From Odobenus rosmarus divergens (taxonomy: Eukaryota > Chordata > Mammalia > Carnivora > Odobenidae), in the NCBI RefSeq assembly GCF_000321225.1, contig NW_004450401.1:4242555-4306554 (forward strand): a stretch of DNA of 64,000 nt, written 5' to 3'. The translations under genes were made by a program, and so were the position numbers. Below, piece after piece: positions 30,187-42,200 of the stretch; position 1 is the stretch's first letter; each line of letters opens with the position of its first letter. The notes under the pieces were generated by a model. It was not told the origin of the DNA. It saw only the letters and a list, made by a program, of their open reading frames with translations, and did no database searches.

Positions 30187-33100
30187 ATGCCCAAGGCCAA
30201 GGGGAAGACCAGGAGACAGAAGTTCGGTTACAATGTTAACCGGAAGCGTCTGAACCGGAATGCTCGACGGAAAGCAGCGCCACGGATCGAGTGGTGAGGG
30301 GACCAGGGTTTAGGAGACAGGGGACCTCGGCTAGGGCGGCCGGCGAGATGACGGTTCCGCGATCTCTCTCTCTCTTTCCCTGTAGCTCCCACATCCGACA
30401 TGCCTGGGACCACGCCAAATCCGTGCGGCAGAACCTGGCCGAGATGGGGTTGGCTATAGACCCCAACAAGGCGGTGCCCCTCCGTAAAAGAAAGGTACTG
30501 ACATGGCAGGGTCCCGGCCCCTGACCCCTGTTTCCCACCACACTCAGCTGAGTTTCAGAACTTCTTCGTGTCCATTGCCACGCTCACGCTTTTCCTGGGT
30601 TTGCGACCTTCCCACAGCCAACTCCGGCAGCCTGCACTGACTGTGGTTGAAAGGCTGTTTACCACCACCCTCCTACTCCCCAGCACACAGTGGACCTGGG
30701 TTGGAGCTCCCCCCTTTTCTTCTCCACTCATTTCTTTTCCCCTCCGAAATTAACCTGTTTGGGTCCCTTGGAATCTCAATGGTATTTCCCAGAATTTATC
30801 TTTTTCTGCCCTTAACTCTCCTAATAAGGAACCCCCCCTCCCCGAGTTTGGGATTTTTACTTATTCTTCCTTACACCTTTCCCTGTCATCTAGTTATCCT
30901 TGGTCTGAGGCTTCCTTAGTTTCTCCCAAATAAGTCTTTTTCTGCACCAGGCTTTCAAAAATAGCACCTTTTTTTTTAACTCAGGAATTTCTTCCTTGCT
31001 TTAGTTCATAGCACTTGTAAATACCTGATGGTATTTTATATATTTATTTGTTTATTGTCTGTGCCTCTTTCCCTCAACATAATCTCCTTGGGGACAAGGA
31101 TTTTGTGTTTTGTCCAGTGGTGCTTAGGATGTGACTAGTGCTCAATAGTTAACCTAATGAATGTCGGACTAAGATTTTATTTATTTGGTGGGGGAGGGCA
31201 GATGGAGAAGCAGACTCCCTGCTGAGTAGGGAGCCTGACATGGGGCTCCATCCCAGGACCCTGAGATCATGACCTGGGCTGAAGGCAGATGCTTAACTGA
31301 CTGAGCCCCTTAGCCACCCAGGCACCCCTGTCCCATTGCTTTTAGACAAGTTTCTTTTTATCCCTTCATGCCAGGGGAAAATGGCACTACTGTTTCTTGA
31401 TCAAATGTGAAGCTATAGCCAAGCACTGTCAGGTTGCTCCTTTTCATAGAGAAGATATCTGATATCTCCTCATTGTAAACTATAAAGAGCTTTCATGGGC
31501 ATTGTTTCACTTGATTAGCACACATGGGGTGAGGTAGGCAAGGAGTATTATGCCCATTTTATAGATAGGCACAGATAGATGAATTGCTTCCTTGAGTCCC
31601 TTTTGGAAACTGTAAAGCCTCCGGGGCATTGGTTCTCTCTGTCATCTATTCCTGCCTGCATATGTGTAGGGATTCTCATGGGTAATGCAGTTGTGTTGGG
31701 ATGGGCAGGACCCTCTAGAATTTTCCCTCATCCAGGATCCTTCCTTTGTCTTCTGGTCTCATACGCTCTGTTCTCTGCAGGTGAAGGCCATGGAGGTGGA
31801 CGTAGAGGAGAGGCCTAAGGAGCTTGTGCGGAAGCCCTATGTGCTAAATGGTGGGTGCTGGCCACATTCCTCTAGGTCACCATCCTGCACAGTCAGGGCT
31901 AGAAAGGGCCCTCAGATGTCTTCATTTTACAGATGGAAAAAACAGGCTCAGAGGGAAGAAGGGAGCTGGTCTGGGGCTCACAAGGTTAAGACTGTGTCTC
32001 TGACTGGGACACTTTCAGTCTACTTACTAAACTCAAGTGTTTGAAGTAAGGTCAGAGATGTTCAGGGAGGATGCAGCCAGGCGCTTGAGAGAATAGAAAT
32101 GAAACCAGTGAGACTCAGGCACATGGTCAGCTTGTCATGAATTTAAGGATGAACGGATTTTTATAGAGATTCCATCATCTCATGTAATCTTTTCAGTGAC
32201 AAATCAATTTCATGTGTATTAATGCTATAGAGACTGAATTATTAAAACACAGCAAATTCTGCAGGGAAGCAGGAATACTCTGAAATTCCCCACCCATCTT
32301 CTCTTACCTGTCCAAGATGTTTAGTGGTTCTCCTGAAGTTAAAAGGGTTTTAAATGGCCAGACATTTGATAGAGAATTCCTCGAGTTCCTATCAGTGATT
32401 CTCATAAGAATTACTACTCAGGATTGCATAAATAAAGTAAGGTGTACTTATTGTCAAATTTTTAAACTTTGTCATTCTTGAAAGAATTTTTAAAAATTGT
32501 GGTAAAAAACATATCACATAAAGTTTACTATCTTAATCATTTTTAACTATATAGCTCAGTAGTGTTAAGTATGTTTAGGTTGTCATGCATTAGATGTCCA
32601 GAACTTTTTCATCTTCAAAAGTGGAACTCTACCCATTAAACAACTCCCCATTTCCCTGCCTCCCCACCCCCAGCCCCTGGCCACCAAGTCAAAGATAATT
32701 TTGACAATAAGCAATTTAGCACTTAACCCCTGGATAACATTTGACCACCTTGTTTCCATGAGCTGTTTTTCTCCTAGTTGAGAAATGGGGACTATTTGCC
32801 TAGGTGTTTAATTTAATTAATTAATTTTAAAGATTTATTTATTCCAGAGAGCAAGGGAGAGAGCGATAGTGGGGGCAGGAGCAGAGGGAGAAGGACAAGC
32901 AGACTCCACACTCAGGGCGGATTCTGACACGGGGCTCGATCTCATGACCCATGAGATGATGACTTGAGCCGAAACCAAGAAGTCGGATGTCTAACTGACT
33001 GAGCCACCCAGGCGCCCCTAGCTATTTTAACAGTGAAGCCATGATTGGCTCCACAGCTTCGCTTTTGCCCTCACCTGGAGCAGTGAGGCACTGGGGCCCA

Positions 33101-33993
33101 GCCTCAGGCCCTGGTTCCTGTAGCATTCATTCTCATTCATACCTTTGCATTTCACGTTATTATTGCAACATTTCAAGAAAAGAAATTCTCAGGGAGTTTT
33201 AGAGATGGAAGGGAGTCCCGACCTGTGGTAGGCAATGTGTCTTCCTCTCTGTCCCCAGGACCCGGTACTAAGTAGAGATTAGTAGTTTGGTGCCTACCCT
33301 TTACCCAGCTGAGACCCAAAGAGAGATGGCTTACCTTTTAGGTAGTTGCCACACCCATAGGTGATTGTGTCATGGCCTGGGACCCCAGGGACTGAAGAGC
33401 ACTGCGTTTGGGGATGGAGAGGCAGAGCCCATCTCATGGCCATGGTTTGGGATGGGGTAAAAGGATGACTGGGCAACTCAGAAAATGCAAGAGGCAAAAC
33501 CTCATTTTCTGTGTCCTGGTTTCTCTCACCCCAGACCTGGAGGCAGAAGCTAGCCTTCCAGAAAAGAAAGGAAACACGCTGTCTCGAGACCTCATTGACT
33601 ATGTGCACTACATGGTGGAGAATCATGGGGAGGACTATAAGGTGAGTGGTTTGGGCCTGGCAGGAAGAACCACTTGGGTCTATTGGGAAGGCACCCTTGA
33701 CCATTTGGGGTCTGATCCGCTTGTCTCTTGCCTGAGGTGAGGAACCTGGACTTCAGGGATACGAAGTGGTTTGCCCAACTCAGGCAGTACTAGGACTTGA
33801 ACCTTTGTCTCTGTCCAGCCCTCCTCAAGTGGCCTTTCTCCCTTCTTAGGCTATGGCCCGGGATGAGAAGAATTACTATCAAGATACCCCGAAACAGATT
33901 CGGAATAAGATCAATGTCTATAAGCGTTTTTACCCAGCGGAGTGGCAAACCTTCATTGATTCTTTGCAGAAGATTAAGATGGATGTTGAATGA
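30187..33993 (+). CDS. NOP16: Nucleolar protein 16, 60S ribosome biogenesis (five exons)
   Basis: CDS join: 30187-30293, 30386-30494, 31781-31850, 33535-33641, 33850-33993 (537 nt, 178 residues). All junctions are GT-AG with matching phases. NOP16 is a nucleolar protein of early pre-60S particles. Visible: a strongly basic N-terminus (MPKAKGKTRRQKFGYNVNRK, and NARRKAAPRIE to residue 35) acting as a nuclear/nucleolar targeting region; HIRHAWDHAKSVRQNLAEMG (about 38-57); and the conserved C-terminal block KNYYQDTPKQIRNKINVYKR then FYPAEW, ending in an acidic MDVE tail. The chosen ATG gives the family N-terminus. Divergent from HIGD2A, convergent with ARL10. The length equals the human protein; identity is essentially certain. 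Confidence 0.97.
30495..31780 (+). other. NOP16: NOP16 intron 2
   Basis: About 1.3 kb, T- and C-rich after the donor, with one Can-SINE at about 31169-31328 and a short MIR-like part around 31480-31580. No other gene. Confidence 0.6.
31169..31328 (-). mobile_element. Can-SINE (diverged)
   Basis: Reverse SINE from 'aagattttatttatttggtg' to 'gccacccaggcacccc', lacking the usual long GA repeat. Confidence 0.88.
32470..32700. mobile_element. L1-derived fragment
   Basis: 'aattgtggtaaaaaacatat', 'aagtttactatcttaatcat' and 'gtggaactctacccattaaa' follow a familiar L1 segment that recurs at 63290-63520. Orientation is not certain. Confidence 0.55.
32827..33018 (-). mobile_element. Can-SINE
   Basis: Reverse SINE ending 'gagccacccaggcgcccc'; diverged middle part. 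Confidence 0.9.
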
Positions 33994-34231
33994 TTGGCTT
34001 ATGCCTGCCTCAGGCCTCAGCCTCCTGGACCAGAGAAGCTCCTTAAGGCAAAGAGGGGCATGTGGCCAGATGGGGCTGGCCAAACCCCATGGAATCAGAA
34101 GGTTGCACACACACACTCACACTCCCCTTTCTGGGGAAGGAACTGTCTCCAAGAGGCTTCTGAGGGCCCTGAGAAAAGCCAGAACCTACTGTTTTCAGAG
34201 TGGGTGGTTTGTTTACATATAGTCTGTACAT

Positions 34232-34237
34232 AATAAA
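34232..34237 (+). terminator. NOP16: NOP16 poly(A) signal
   Basis: AATAAA, 239 bases after the stop codon, followed about 20 bases later by a GT-rich element ('ggtggttgtgtgttcg'), the usual layout of a cleavage site. Confidence 0.85.
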
Positions 34238-34259
34238 ACAAGATTATTTTACTTCTCTG

Positions 34260-37200
34260 GTGGTTGTGTGTTCGTTCCCCTTGCAACCAAGCCCTGGGAC
34301 TGCCCCTGTGAAAACCCACTCGGCTGGGGCAGAGAAGCCATCCAGCCCCTTATGTGCCCCATTCCCACCCCCCCTTAAGTGTGGCCTCCTTCCTCTTGTC
34401 CTGTGTTCTGGTTCCATCGCTCTGCCTTGGTTTCCTGCACAGCATTAACCCTTGTCCAGAAGCCTGCTGCTAACCCTGCGCTGCTTGGGAGGGGTCTGTC
34501 TCACCAACGCTAGCCCCCCTCCTAGGCTGGAGGCGAGAATATTGGCTCGAGGGCCAGAGGGTAAGTAGCTGTACTGCCGCCTCCTTATGACACCTTCGCT
34601 GCTCATCTTCCGATTGCTTGCCCTTAAAGGAACCCGAGGCCCCCAAATCTGCTGAGACTGTTGGACTGAATAGCACTCGACTGTGTGCCACAGTGTGGCC
34701 ATTCTCTGGGGCAGGCCTACCTAATTTGGTGATGTGGGGTGATGACTCACATAGCAGGATCACAGGCACATTGTGGGGTGGGCACTGGGCATTTTCTGCT
34801 TTTGATACTTTATCTTCAGCTATTATAATACAAAACCCCTCTCATTCCTAATGCTTCCCCTAGAAGGGCCCCTCACATCTGTTTCTTCTTACTGCTCTTA
34901 AAAATGACTTGGTGTTTTTACATAGATCACTTCACATAAAACCCTGTAAGGTATGTGGCTTTATTGTTTTACAGGTAAGGAAACAGGCTTGAGAGGCCAG
35001 TGTGACGTTTGAAGTCAGTCCAACAGCTAAGCCTGGACTTTCACTATCTTCCCCTTCAGCTCTTGAAGGCAGCCCATCAGTCCCATACTATCAGGGCAAG
35101 CTGAAAACGGGACAGGGTCCCAGAAACCCCTCCTATGGGACCCAGCTGGCTTAGCCCCCAGCAGTGACTGGCCCTTGTAAGCAGTGTGCACACAGCCTTT
35201 GGAATCTAGACTGAAGCTGGGGACTTCTTTTCTTTCAAGTAGGCTCCATGCCCAATGTGGGGCTTGAACTCATGACCGTGAGATAAAGAGTTACATGCTC
35301 TACAGACTGAGCCAGCCAGGCGCCCCACTAGTGAGGGTTTTTATTTGGCCTCATAACAACCTCCACAGCATTCGAAATTCAGGCCTTGACAGCTGTCCCC
35401 TTTTTTCTTTACCCAATTCAGGTGCCAATTTTGGGAAGCTTTTCCTGCCACTGTCCCCCATCCTTAGGCTGTGTAAGTCTCCTGTCATCCCTACATCCCA
35501 GACTTCCTGTAGCAATACATACCAGTCATAACTGCCTTGTAATCTGCTTGACATCCCCTGCCAGACTGGGCTTGAGTGCAGGCACCTTCCCTGGGACTCC
35601 AGAGCTGAGCCCAAGGCAGGTGCTGGGGGAATGCTCCATTCTGACTTCTGGTCCTGTCAGCTAGAACTCCCAAGGAATGGCAGCCAGGTTTGGATACTTC
35701 CCAAAAGGTATGAAGTTAGGCCAAAGCCCAAGTTCCTTACCACTTCCATGTGGGCTGAAGGGCCAGAGGACTGGGACTTGCTGTTGACAAATGATTGTGT
35801 CACTGGAAGTATTCTGGGATCACCCTCCATACCTGCCCCTCACTAGAGAACTGTGAGCACCCAGCATATACTCCTCAAAATCACAATTCAAACGAAACCA
35901 TATCCGAGTTTTGGGCATTTATTGTGTGCCTCAAATAGCCACTGGCTCTCCCTTATGTAGTTTGTCCTTGGCAACCCTGTGGGTCTGGATTCGTCGGGCT
36001 TGGGCTGGGACAGCAAGGCCTCTTTACTTCCAGATCTCTGATGGGAATTCTCCCCTCATGGACCCACCTCACAGAGGCAGCAAATGAGGAAAGGTTGGAG
36101 GTTCTTTTCATAGCTACTAGGAAGGACTGAAGCTGTGTGAGCCAACAAACGTGACAGACGGTTCAGACTATTCCAGGTCTGAGGTGTGGGCTGGTACCAC
36201 AGGTGAGCTTCAGCAGCTAGTTCAAAGTGCTGGCAGTTGCTATTAAACAAGCATAACAAAGTTTTTCCCAAGACCAGTGGGAACATTTTTTGCAGTATCT
36301 AGTGTTTCATTCAGCCAGACAGGCAAGAGTCCTCAGATTTTCATCAGTACCTCTCTGTGGAGGACTGGGAGCGCTGTGATGGACTGATTTCACCACCCAA
36401 CCCCCGTCCTTATGGCTGGATACCAGTGTGTCAATGCAAGAGGTACCAAGAGGTACCCGAGGAGGCTCCTTGGGATTAGCAGCCAGTCAAGTTGGTGGTC
36501 TGGGAGCCTTTTTGCTTAGACCATCCACATGACCAAGCTTTGGGCCAAGTTGGCCTCTCCTCAGAGGGTTGACAGCAGGTGAGAGAATGGAAAATCAGAA
36601 GCCACACTGCATTAAGTAATTCTTAAGATCAGAAGCCGTCAGTGCCAGGGTAAATGATCAGGCATCGGTTCAACAGGCAAAGCAGAAGCAGAAGCTTCCC
36701 TTTGATGTGGCGTGCCCACCTGCTCTCTCAGATCCAGAGCCTGCCTTCCAGTTGCCTTCATTAGAAAAGGAGAGGGGCTGACATCTGACCCCTATGCCAT
36801 GCTCAGCTAGTTTGGGAGCTGTAGTGTTGGGGCAGCCTTGGGGGGGCAGTGTCACCCAGGCTAGCTCAGAAAACTCACTTTGAGATGAACTCCAGATAAT
36901 AGCTGGTTCCCAGGAGCAGGTGATCTGGGCTGGTGAATCAGAAAGTCATACTCAGGAGCAACTGGGTAAGAGCACCACAGGCCAGGCACACGGCTGTTCA
37001 CAAGAGAGGCCCGTTGCTCTACTTTGCCCAGTCTAGTCCTGGCAGAAACCAGAGCGGAAGAGCGCTGTTTGGTGCTCTGCCTGGAGGACAGGACGGTAGT
37101 CCCACTAGAGCACGGTGGTCAGCCACAGATGTGATGAGGCACACCCACAGGTCAAGAGATCATCTATATTCTGCACAAGTATCAGAGGGGTGGTACTCTG

Positions 37201-39284
37201 GACCTTCAGCAACCCCCCTCCCCAGGGGTGTGCGTCTGCTGGTGTACCACTGGGACCTGTGAGTTCTGGGAGTGGTCTTCAGAAGTTGCTCAAGTAGGTA
37301 TAGTTATTATAAAACTATTCAAGTTCACTCCCCTCACTGGGGACTTTGAAAATTGTATTACATAATGATACTCATTAGACCAAAGGCAGATCTTAATTAG
37401 AAAAGGGTACCCTACAACAATGCTGGTTCCAGAGGTAAATGTCAAGCACTAGAGAACAAGGTGGGGTTTACAGAACAAAGAAGTGAAGTTTCACAATCTT
37501 TCAATGTCAAAATGAAAAGCTGTCTGCAAAATTTCAAAGGCTACTCTAAAAGCCAAGTCATTCCTTAAATATTTAAAATAAAAGCAGACAAATCTTTCTT
37601 CGGCAGGAAGTTAATTAGAATTTCAAAGAACAGTGATTCTGTTGATACACCCACAGCCCAAGAGCACAGCAGGCCACTAACTACAGTCACACTTCTGGAC
37701 TTAGGAGCGTCCCACCCCACCTTCCCTCCCTGTGCCTCTTCTCATGTAGGCCACAGCATGGAACTGAGGCACACTGAGTCAATGTCAAGTGAAATGAAGG
37801 CACGTCATCTCTATTCTCAATTAAAAAGCAAACTGAGTTGGATATCTCCTGAAAAAAAAGTCCCTCTGTGGCAACTGATTACTCAACGGCCCCTGGCCAA
37901 CAAAAGGCTCCTTTCTTTGCCTGCACTAAAAAGTGTCAATATATAGATAAACTGGCTGATCACCAGAAACAGGAGAATCATGGAGTGTGCACTGGACAGA
38001 ACAGAAATTCTGTCCAACTTTTAGTTGGGGAATCAGCAGGTCCAGAAAGGCTACGGTACACAAAGCCTCAGGTACCGTGTTGACTGATCTGCTAATTCCC
38101 ATTTCTTTTTACCTGGATTTACATGATTGACATTTCCTCTCCTAGAGTCACCATCTACACGGAAGGGGGTTGTGTCCTTTTGACATACTGGGCCAAGTGG
38201 TGGAGTTTAAGTTTAATGTGGATCAACGTAAAGTAGGATACCGATTATAGCTATAAATGATGGGGGAGAGCTAGAGCTTTGTCTCCACTGACGTGTGCAG
38301 GTTATCACACATCTCACAATCCCAGCTGTTTTCGTCAAAGACACAGATTTTCCATGACAGTCATCTGGGGTTTTGATAACAGCACCTAGACACAGAACCT
38401 GAAACTTTGGTCTGTTCCTTGTATAAATAAATAAATAAATAAAACGCAGTTCTGAGGCCAACACCCAGCTCCAGTTGACAGTCCTCTCCCCAGGGACACA
38501 GGCTCCTTCCCCAGACTTCTGTAAACATGGGCACTGGCACAGTTAATGCGAGAGCAGCGGCTTCTGTCTCCACGTGCGGGGAGAAAAGCCTTTCGTTTTT
38601 CTGGCCAGGGGTGAATACCGCTTGATGCCATCATCTGGCGGGCAGGCCTTGGCTTGCAGAAGCAGGGAGGTTTCAGGAAACTCCCTGCTAGGATCTCCAG
38701 GTTCGTCCTAGCACTTCTTACCTTCATGGCTGGAAACTCTATCTCCAAATTAGAAAAAAACATGCAAATCACCCCTTTAAAGTGATGGTCCCAGGGCCTC
38801 GAGCCAGCTGGCCAGAGCTGGGGCTGCAGGACACTTCGGGCCTTGGAGCCAAGGCTCACTGTGTACTGCCCACAACCGGACTGCATGAGAAGGGCGGGAG
38901 GTCACCAGGAGGGACTGGTTCCGGCAGTACTTCTGACACGACCCTGGTTCTCAATCACCAGGACCGGCAGAGGGAAGAACTGAGCCCGCTGAGCACCTCA
39001 CTGCACACATCAGAGAAGGAGGGTGCCTTCAGTGGTGGAAGTTGGATCCACTTCCAGCCTGGAGTGAGCCTCACCTGACTCCCCACTTCGGCCTCACGGC
39101 CACTGCACCAGGAAGGCTTCTGTGTGGTTCCTGGCCTTGCCCAGGCCCTGCTCTGGAGGGCGGGTGGAGAGAAAGGACGTGCTGCCACATGGCTTCTGCC
39201 TCGGGCCCACGCTGGCAGCGGGAAGCAGGAGCGGCGGGACTGGGGTCTCCAGGGTTGGCTGGCGAGTGAGGGGGCGGGGGCAGC
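34260..39284. other. Region between NOP16 and ARL10 stop codons (may include ARL10 3' UTR)
   Basis: About 5 kb. One old Can-SINE lies at about 35228-35326. A minus-strand AATAAA is at 35917-35922 and a plus-strand (AAAT)n run near 38425. If the ARL10 3' UTR is long, the minus-strand hexamer is one possible end, but this cannot be decided from sequence. I recognise no exon here. Confidence 0.45.
35228..35326 (-). mobile_element. Can-SINE (older short type)
   Basis: Short reverse element: 'aagtaggctccatgcccaat', 'gcttgaactcatgaccgtga', ending 'gagccagccaggcgcccc'. It lacks the long TC tail of the younger copies. Confidence 0.88.
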
Positions 39285-42200
39285 CTAGGAGAGAAGCTCC
39301 AAGAGCAGTCTCCAGATATGCACGGTGCCGGGGTCTTCAAAGCCGGGTCCTGCAGGGGCGATGCTGGCTGCCAAGAGGAAAACCTCCCGCTGGCTATCGA
39401 CAGCCTGCAGGCCCAGCTCCTCCTGCAGCTCCACCATACTCATGGACTCACTCAGGTCCTGGGATGAGACGGAGAAGCCAGTTGGAACAGAGCTCCCAGT
39501 TTCCCAGCACCCACACTGTCCTCTATGCAAAGAACTGTTTTTGGCTATCCTGGGGAACACTGGGGCCTAAGTTCCCAGAAGTGGCCTCTGGGCCCCTTGG
39601 TCGAAATACTCTTCCTCATCTCTGACTTTCCTTTGTTACCAACCTCTTTTCATACCACCATTAACCACTGTGGTGAGAAAACAGCACCTTCTATAAGCCA
39701 GGCATTGTGAGAGGCACTCAGACCTATAGTTTATAAATAGGATGATGATGTAATTCATCATCCAACCCAGGGTACTTCTGAGACTTAAAGTGGGCACTAT
39801 TAATCATTATACCAGAACAACAGGCATAAATGGGGACCATCCCAGGCAGACCAGGACATATGGTTACATATTTATAAATGATTGTCAAGGATTTCCCGAT
39901 AGGGGAAACTGGGGCAAAGACGTATAGTTTCTCTCCCAGTCAGGTTGGAAACAAGTGCCATGGTGCTCAGGGACGTGGGCCAGGCCACAGGAAAAATGAC
40001 AGAACTCCATACTGTGGCAAGGTTCTACCTGGTATTTATCGAGGATGGCACCTTGAGCCTGTGATGCCGAGGGGTGCTGGGCCAAAGGCCCAGGAGAAGT
40101 ATAGTTTGGTTAAGAGCCGGATCTTTGAGGAAGATCTGAGTTCAAGTCCTGACTTCGCCACACACCAGTCTTAACTTTGGGCACGGAGGGATAATAACAA
40201 GGCCTGTCATGGGGTTTTGTAGGATTTAAGTGAGGTCATGATTGTCAGGTGCTTAGCCTGGCACGCTATAAGCACACTTATAAGTGTTATTTATTATTGT
40301 TATTTCAACCTGCTCAACTTATCACTTCCCAGCTTTAGCTCTCTGCTCTAGACCTGGAAGTCACAAGGACATGGCAGAGTAGAAAAGGCACAAGTTTTGG
40401 AGTCAGACATCCCAATTCCACTGTTTTCAAGGTGTACAACCTTGGGGAGATTACAAAACCTCTCTGAGCTTCAGATTTCCAGTCCGTAAAATGGGAATAG
40501 TATCCCATACCTGGTAGGGTCAATTAGAAGCATAATATGAAATGTCATTCAAAACCATACCTCACATGTAGTGGATACTTAATCATTATTTTTCTCATTT
40601 CTCCAGGATGATGGGTAACAGGGAGACAAAGGGGAAGGCAGACAGGATGAGGATCAGGGATGAGGAAAAAGCACAGGTAGAAGAGTGGGGGACAGTATCT
40701 CAGCCAAGTGCTCCAGATCACAGGCCTGGGTCTGCATCTCTCTCCTGTGCTCCCTGCCCCTGCCCAGGGATCAGTGGATCAAGTCCAACTGGTCTAAGCC
40801 AGCCTCCCATGGCCCTCACCTGCTTGTTGGCCACCACAACGACAGGCAGGTCAGGGTCCTTGTCCAGTAGCTTGTGCAGTTCCTGCCGGGCCCAGGGCAG
40901 CCGCAGCCGGTCAGCCGAGTCCACCATGAACACCAGCACGTCTACTTCATTCACAAACTCCTTCCAGTAGAAGCGTAGGTTCTGGCTGCCACCGACTGAG
41001 GAGAGGCCAGAGGCCAGCTCAGAGCCTCCCTGGGCCCTGGCTCTCTATAAATATCCCCAAGACCACCCCACTTCCAGCTTCCCAAGGTTCCACCAGCCAG
41101 GGGCAAGGAAGACCACAGGTCTGGAGCCAATCTGGCTTAGCTTTGGCTCTGACAGCTGGGGCTCCCTGGGCAAGTCACTACCTTCGAGCAGCAGCGTTCT
41201 CCCTCTCACTGAACTTACCCACTAACAGGTTGCAGCAAAACCCAAAGGTACCATGTGCAACACACCTTTCATAGACTGGCATACAAGGTGCTCATTTCCT
41301 GGGCTACTTCCTGCTAATTCCTAGCTTTCTCCCCGGACAGTGATGGTGTGGTCAGAAGCCAGGACTCCCTGCCCAGCCTGTGCACAGCCATTCTCCATTC
41401 AGTGTCTCTTGTTCAGTTTGGTCATCCCATTTTCTTTCCTTGCAAATACTATACTCAGTCCTACTACCACATGGCCGCCCACGTAGTACCCCCAACTTGG
41501 GTTGCCTTCTTGTCCCTCTGCACAGTCCCCATCAGCCACACTGTATCCTAGTGTTTCTGGATATACTTCTGACACTTGTGGACTCTATGCTCTTTAAGGA
41601 GCTGTTTACATCTGGATCCCCCCAAAGCCCTCAGCACAATGCCTGGCACATAGCAGGCACTCAACAAATATTTACTGAGTGCTTACTAGGTGCCAAGCGC
41701 TGATCTGGGTGCTGGGGATACAGAGGTGAGCAAGGCAGACAGGGCCCTGATCTCAAGGAGCTCCCTCTGTAACCAAGACAGACACAGCAATAGCAGGTAA
41801 GCACATTTCAGAAAGGAAATAAAAGAGAAAAAGTGAAAACGAATGGGGGTGGCTTTGGATCGGGTGGTCTGAGAAGGTCTCCCTGAGGAGGCAGCATGGG
41901 ACTTGAGTCTGGGATAATGAGAAGGAGTTAGCTAAGGGAAGAGGCAGAGGAAAGCATTACAAGCAGAGGGAAGAGGAAGCTCAATGTGTCTGAGAAACAG
42001 AAGGCAGCCAGTGTGGCCAAGGCAGTGCCAGCGGGAGAGGGGAAAAAGCCACAGCCGGCGAGGTCGGCCAGGGCTTGACAACACGGGGGCTGTCAGGCTA
42101 CAGTGAGGCCGTTGGGGAGCCCCTTAAAGGTTTTACGCAAGAGCCACATGGGGGCTGACAGTAGGGGACAGAAGTGAAAACAGGAAGACCAGCAAGGAGG

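Larger units (their letters stand above)
29400..30330. promoter_or_regulatory. Bidirectional HIGD2A/NOP16 CpG promoter
   Basis: CpG-rich sequence spanning the two divergent first exons. No TATA box is seen. Between the start codons are two ZNF143/Staf-like elements in opposite orientation (30014-30037 and 30065-30090) and an ETS-type CCGGAAGT at 30109-30116. The arrangement suggests joint control of a mitochondrial and a ribosome-biogenesis gene. Exact start sites are not determined. Confidence 0.8.
31851..33534 (+). other. NOP16: NOP16 intron 3
   Basis: About 1.7 kb. It contains L1-derived sequence at about 32470-32700 and a Can-SINE at 32827-33018. The rest is anonymous. Confidence 0.6.
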
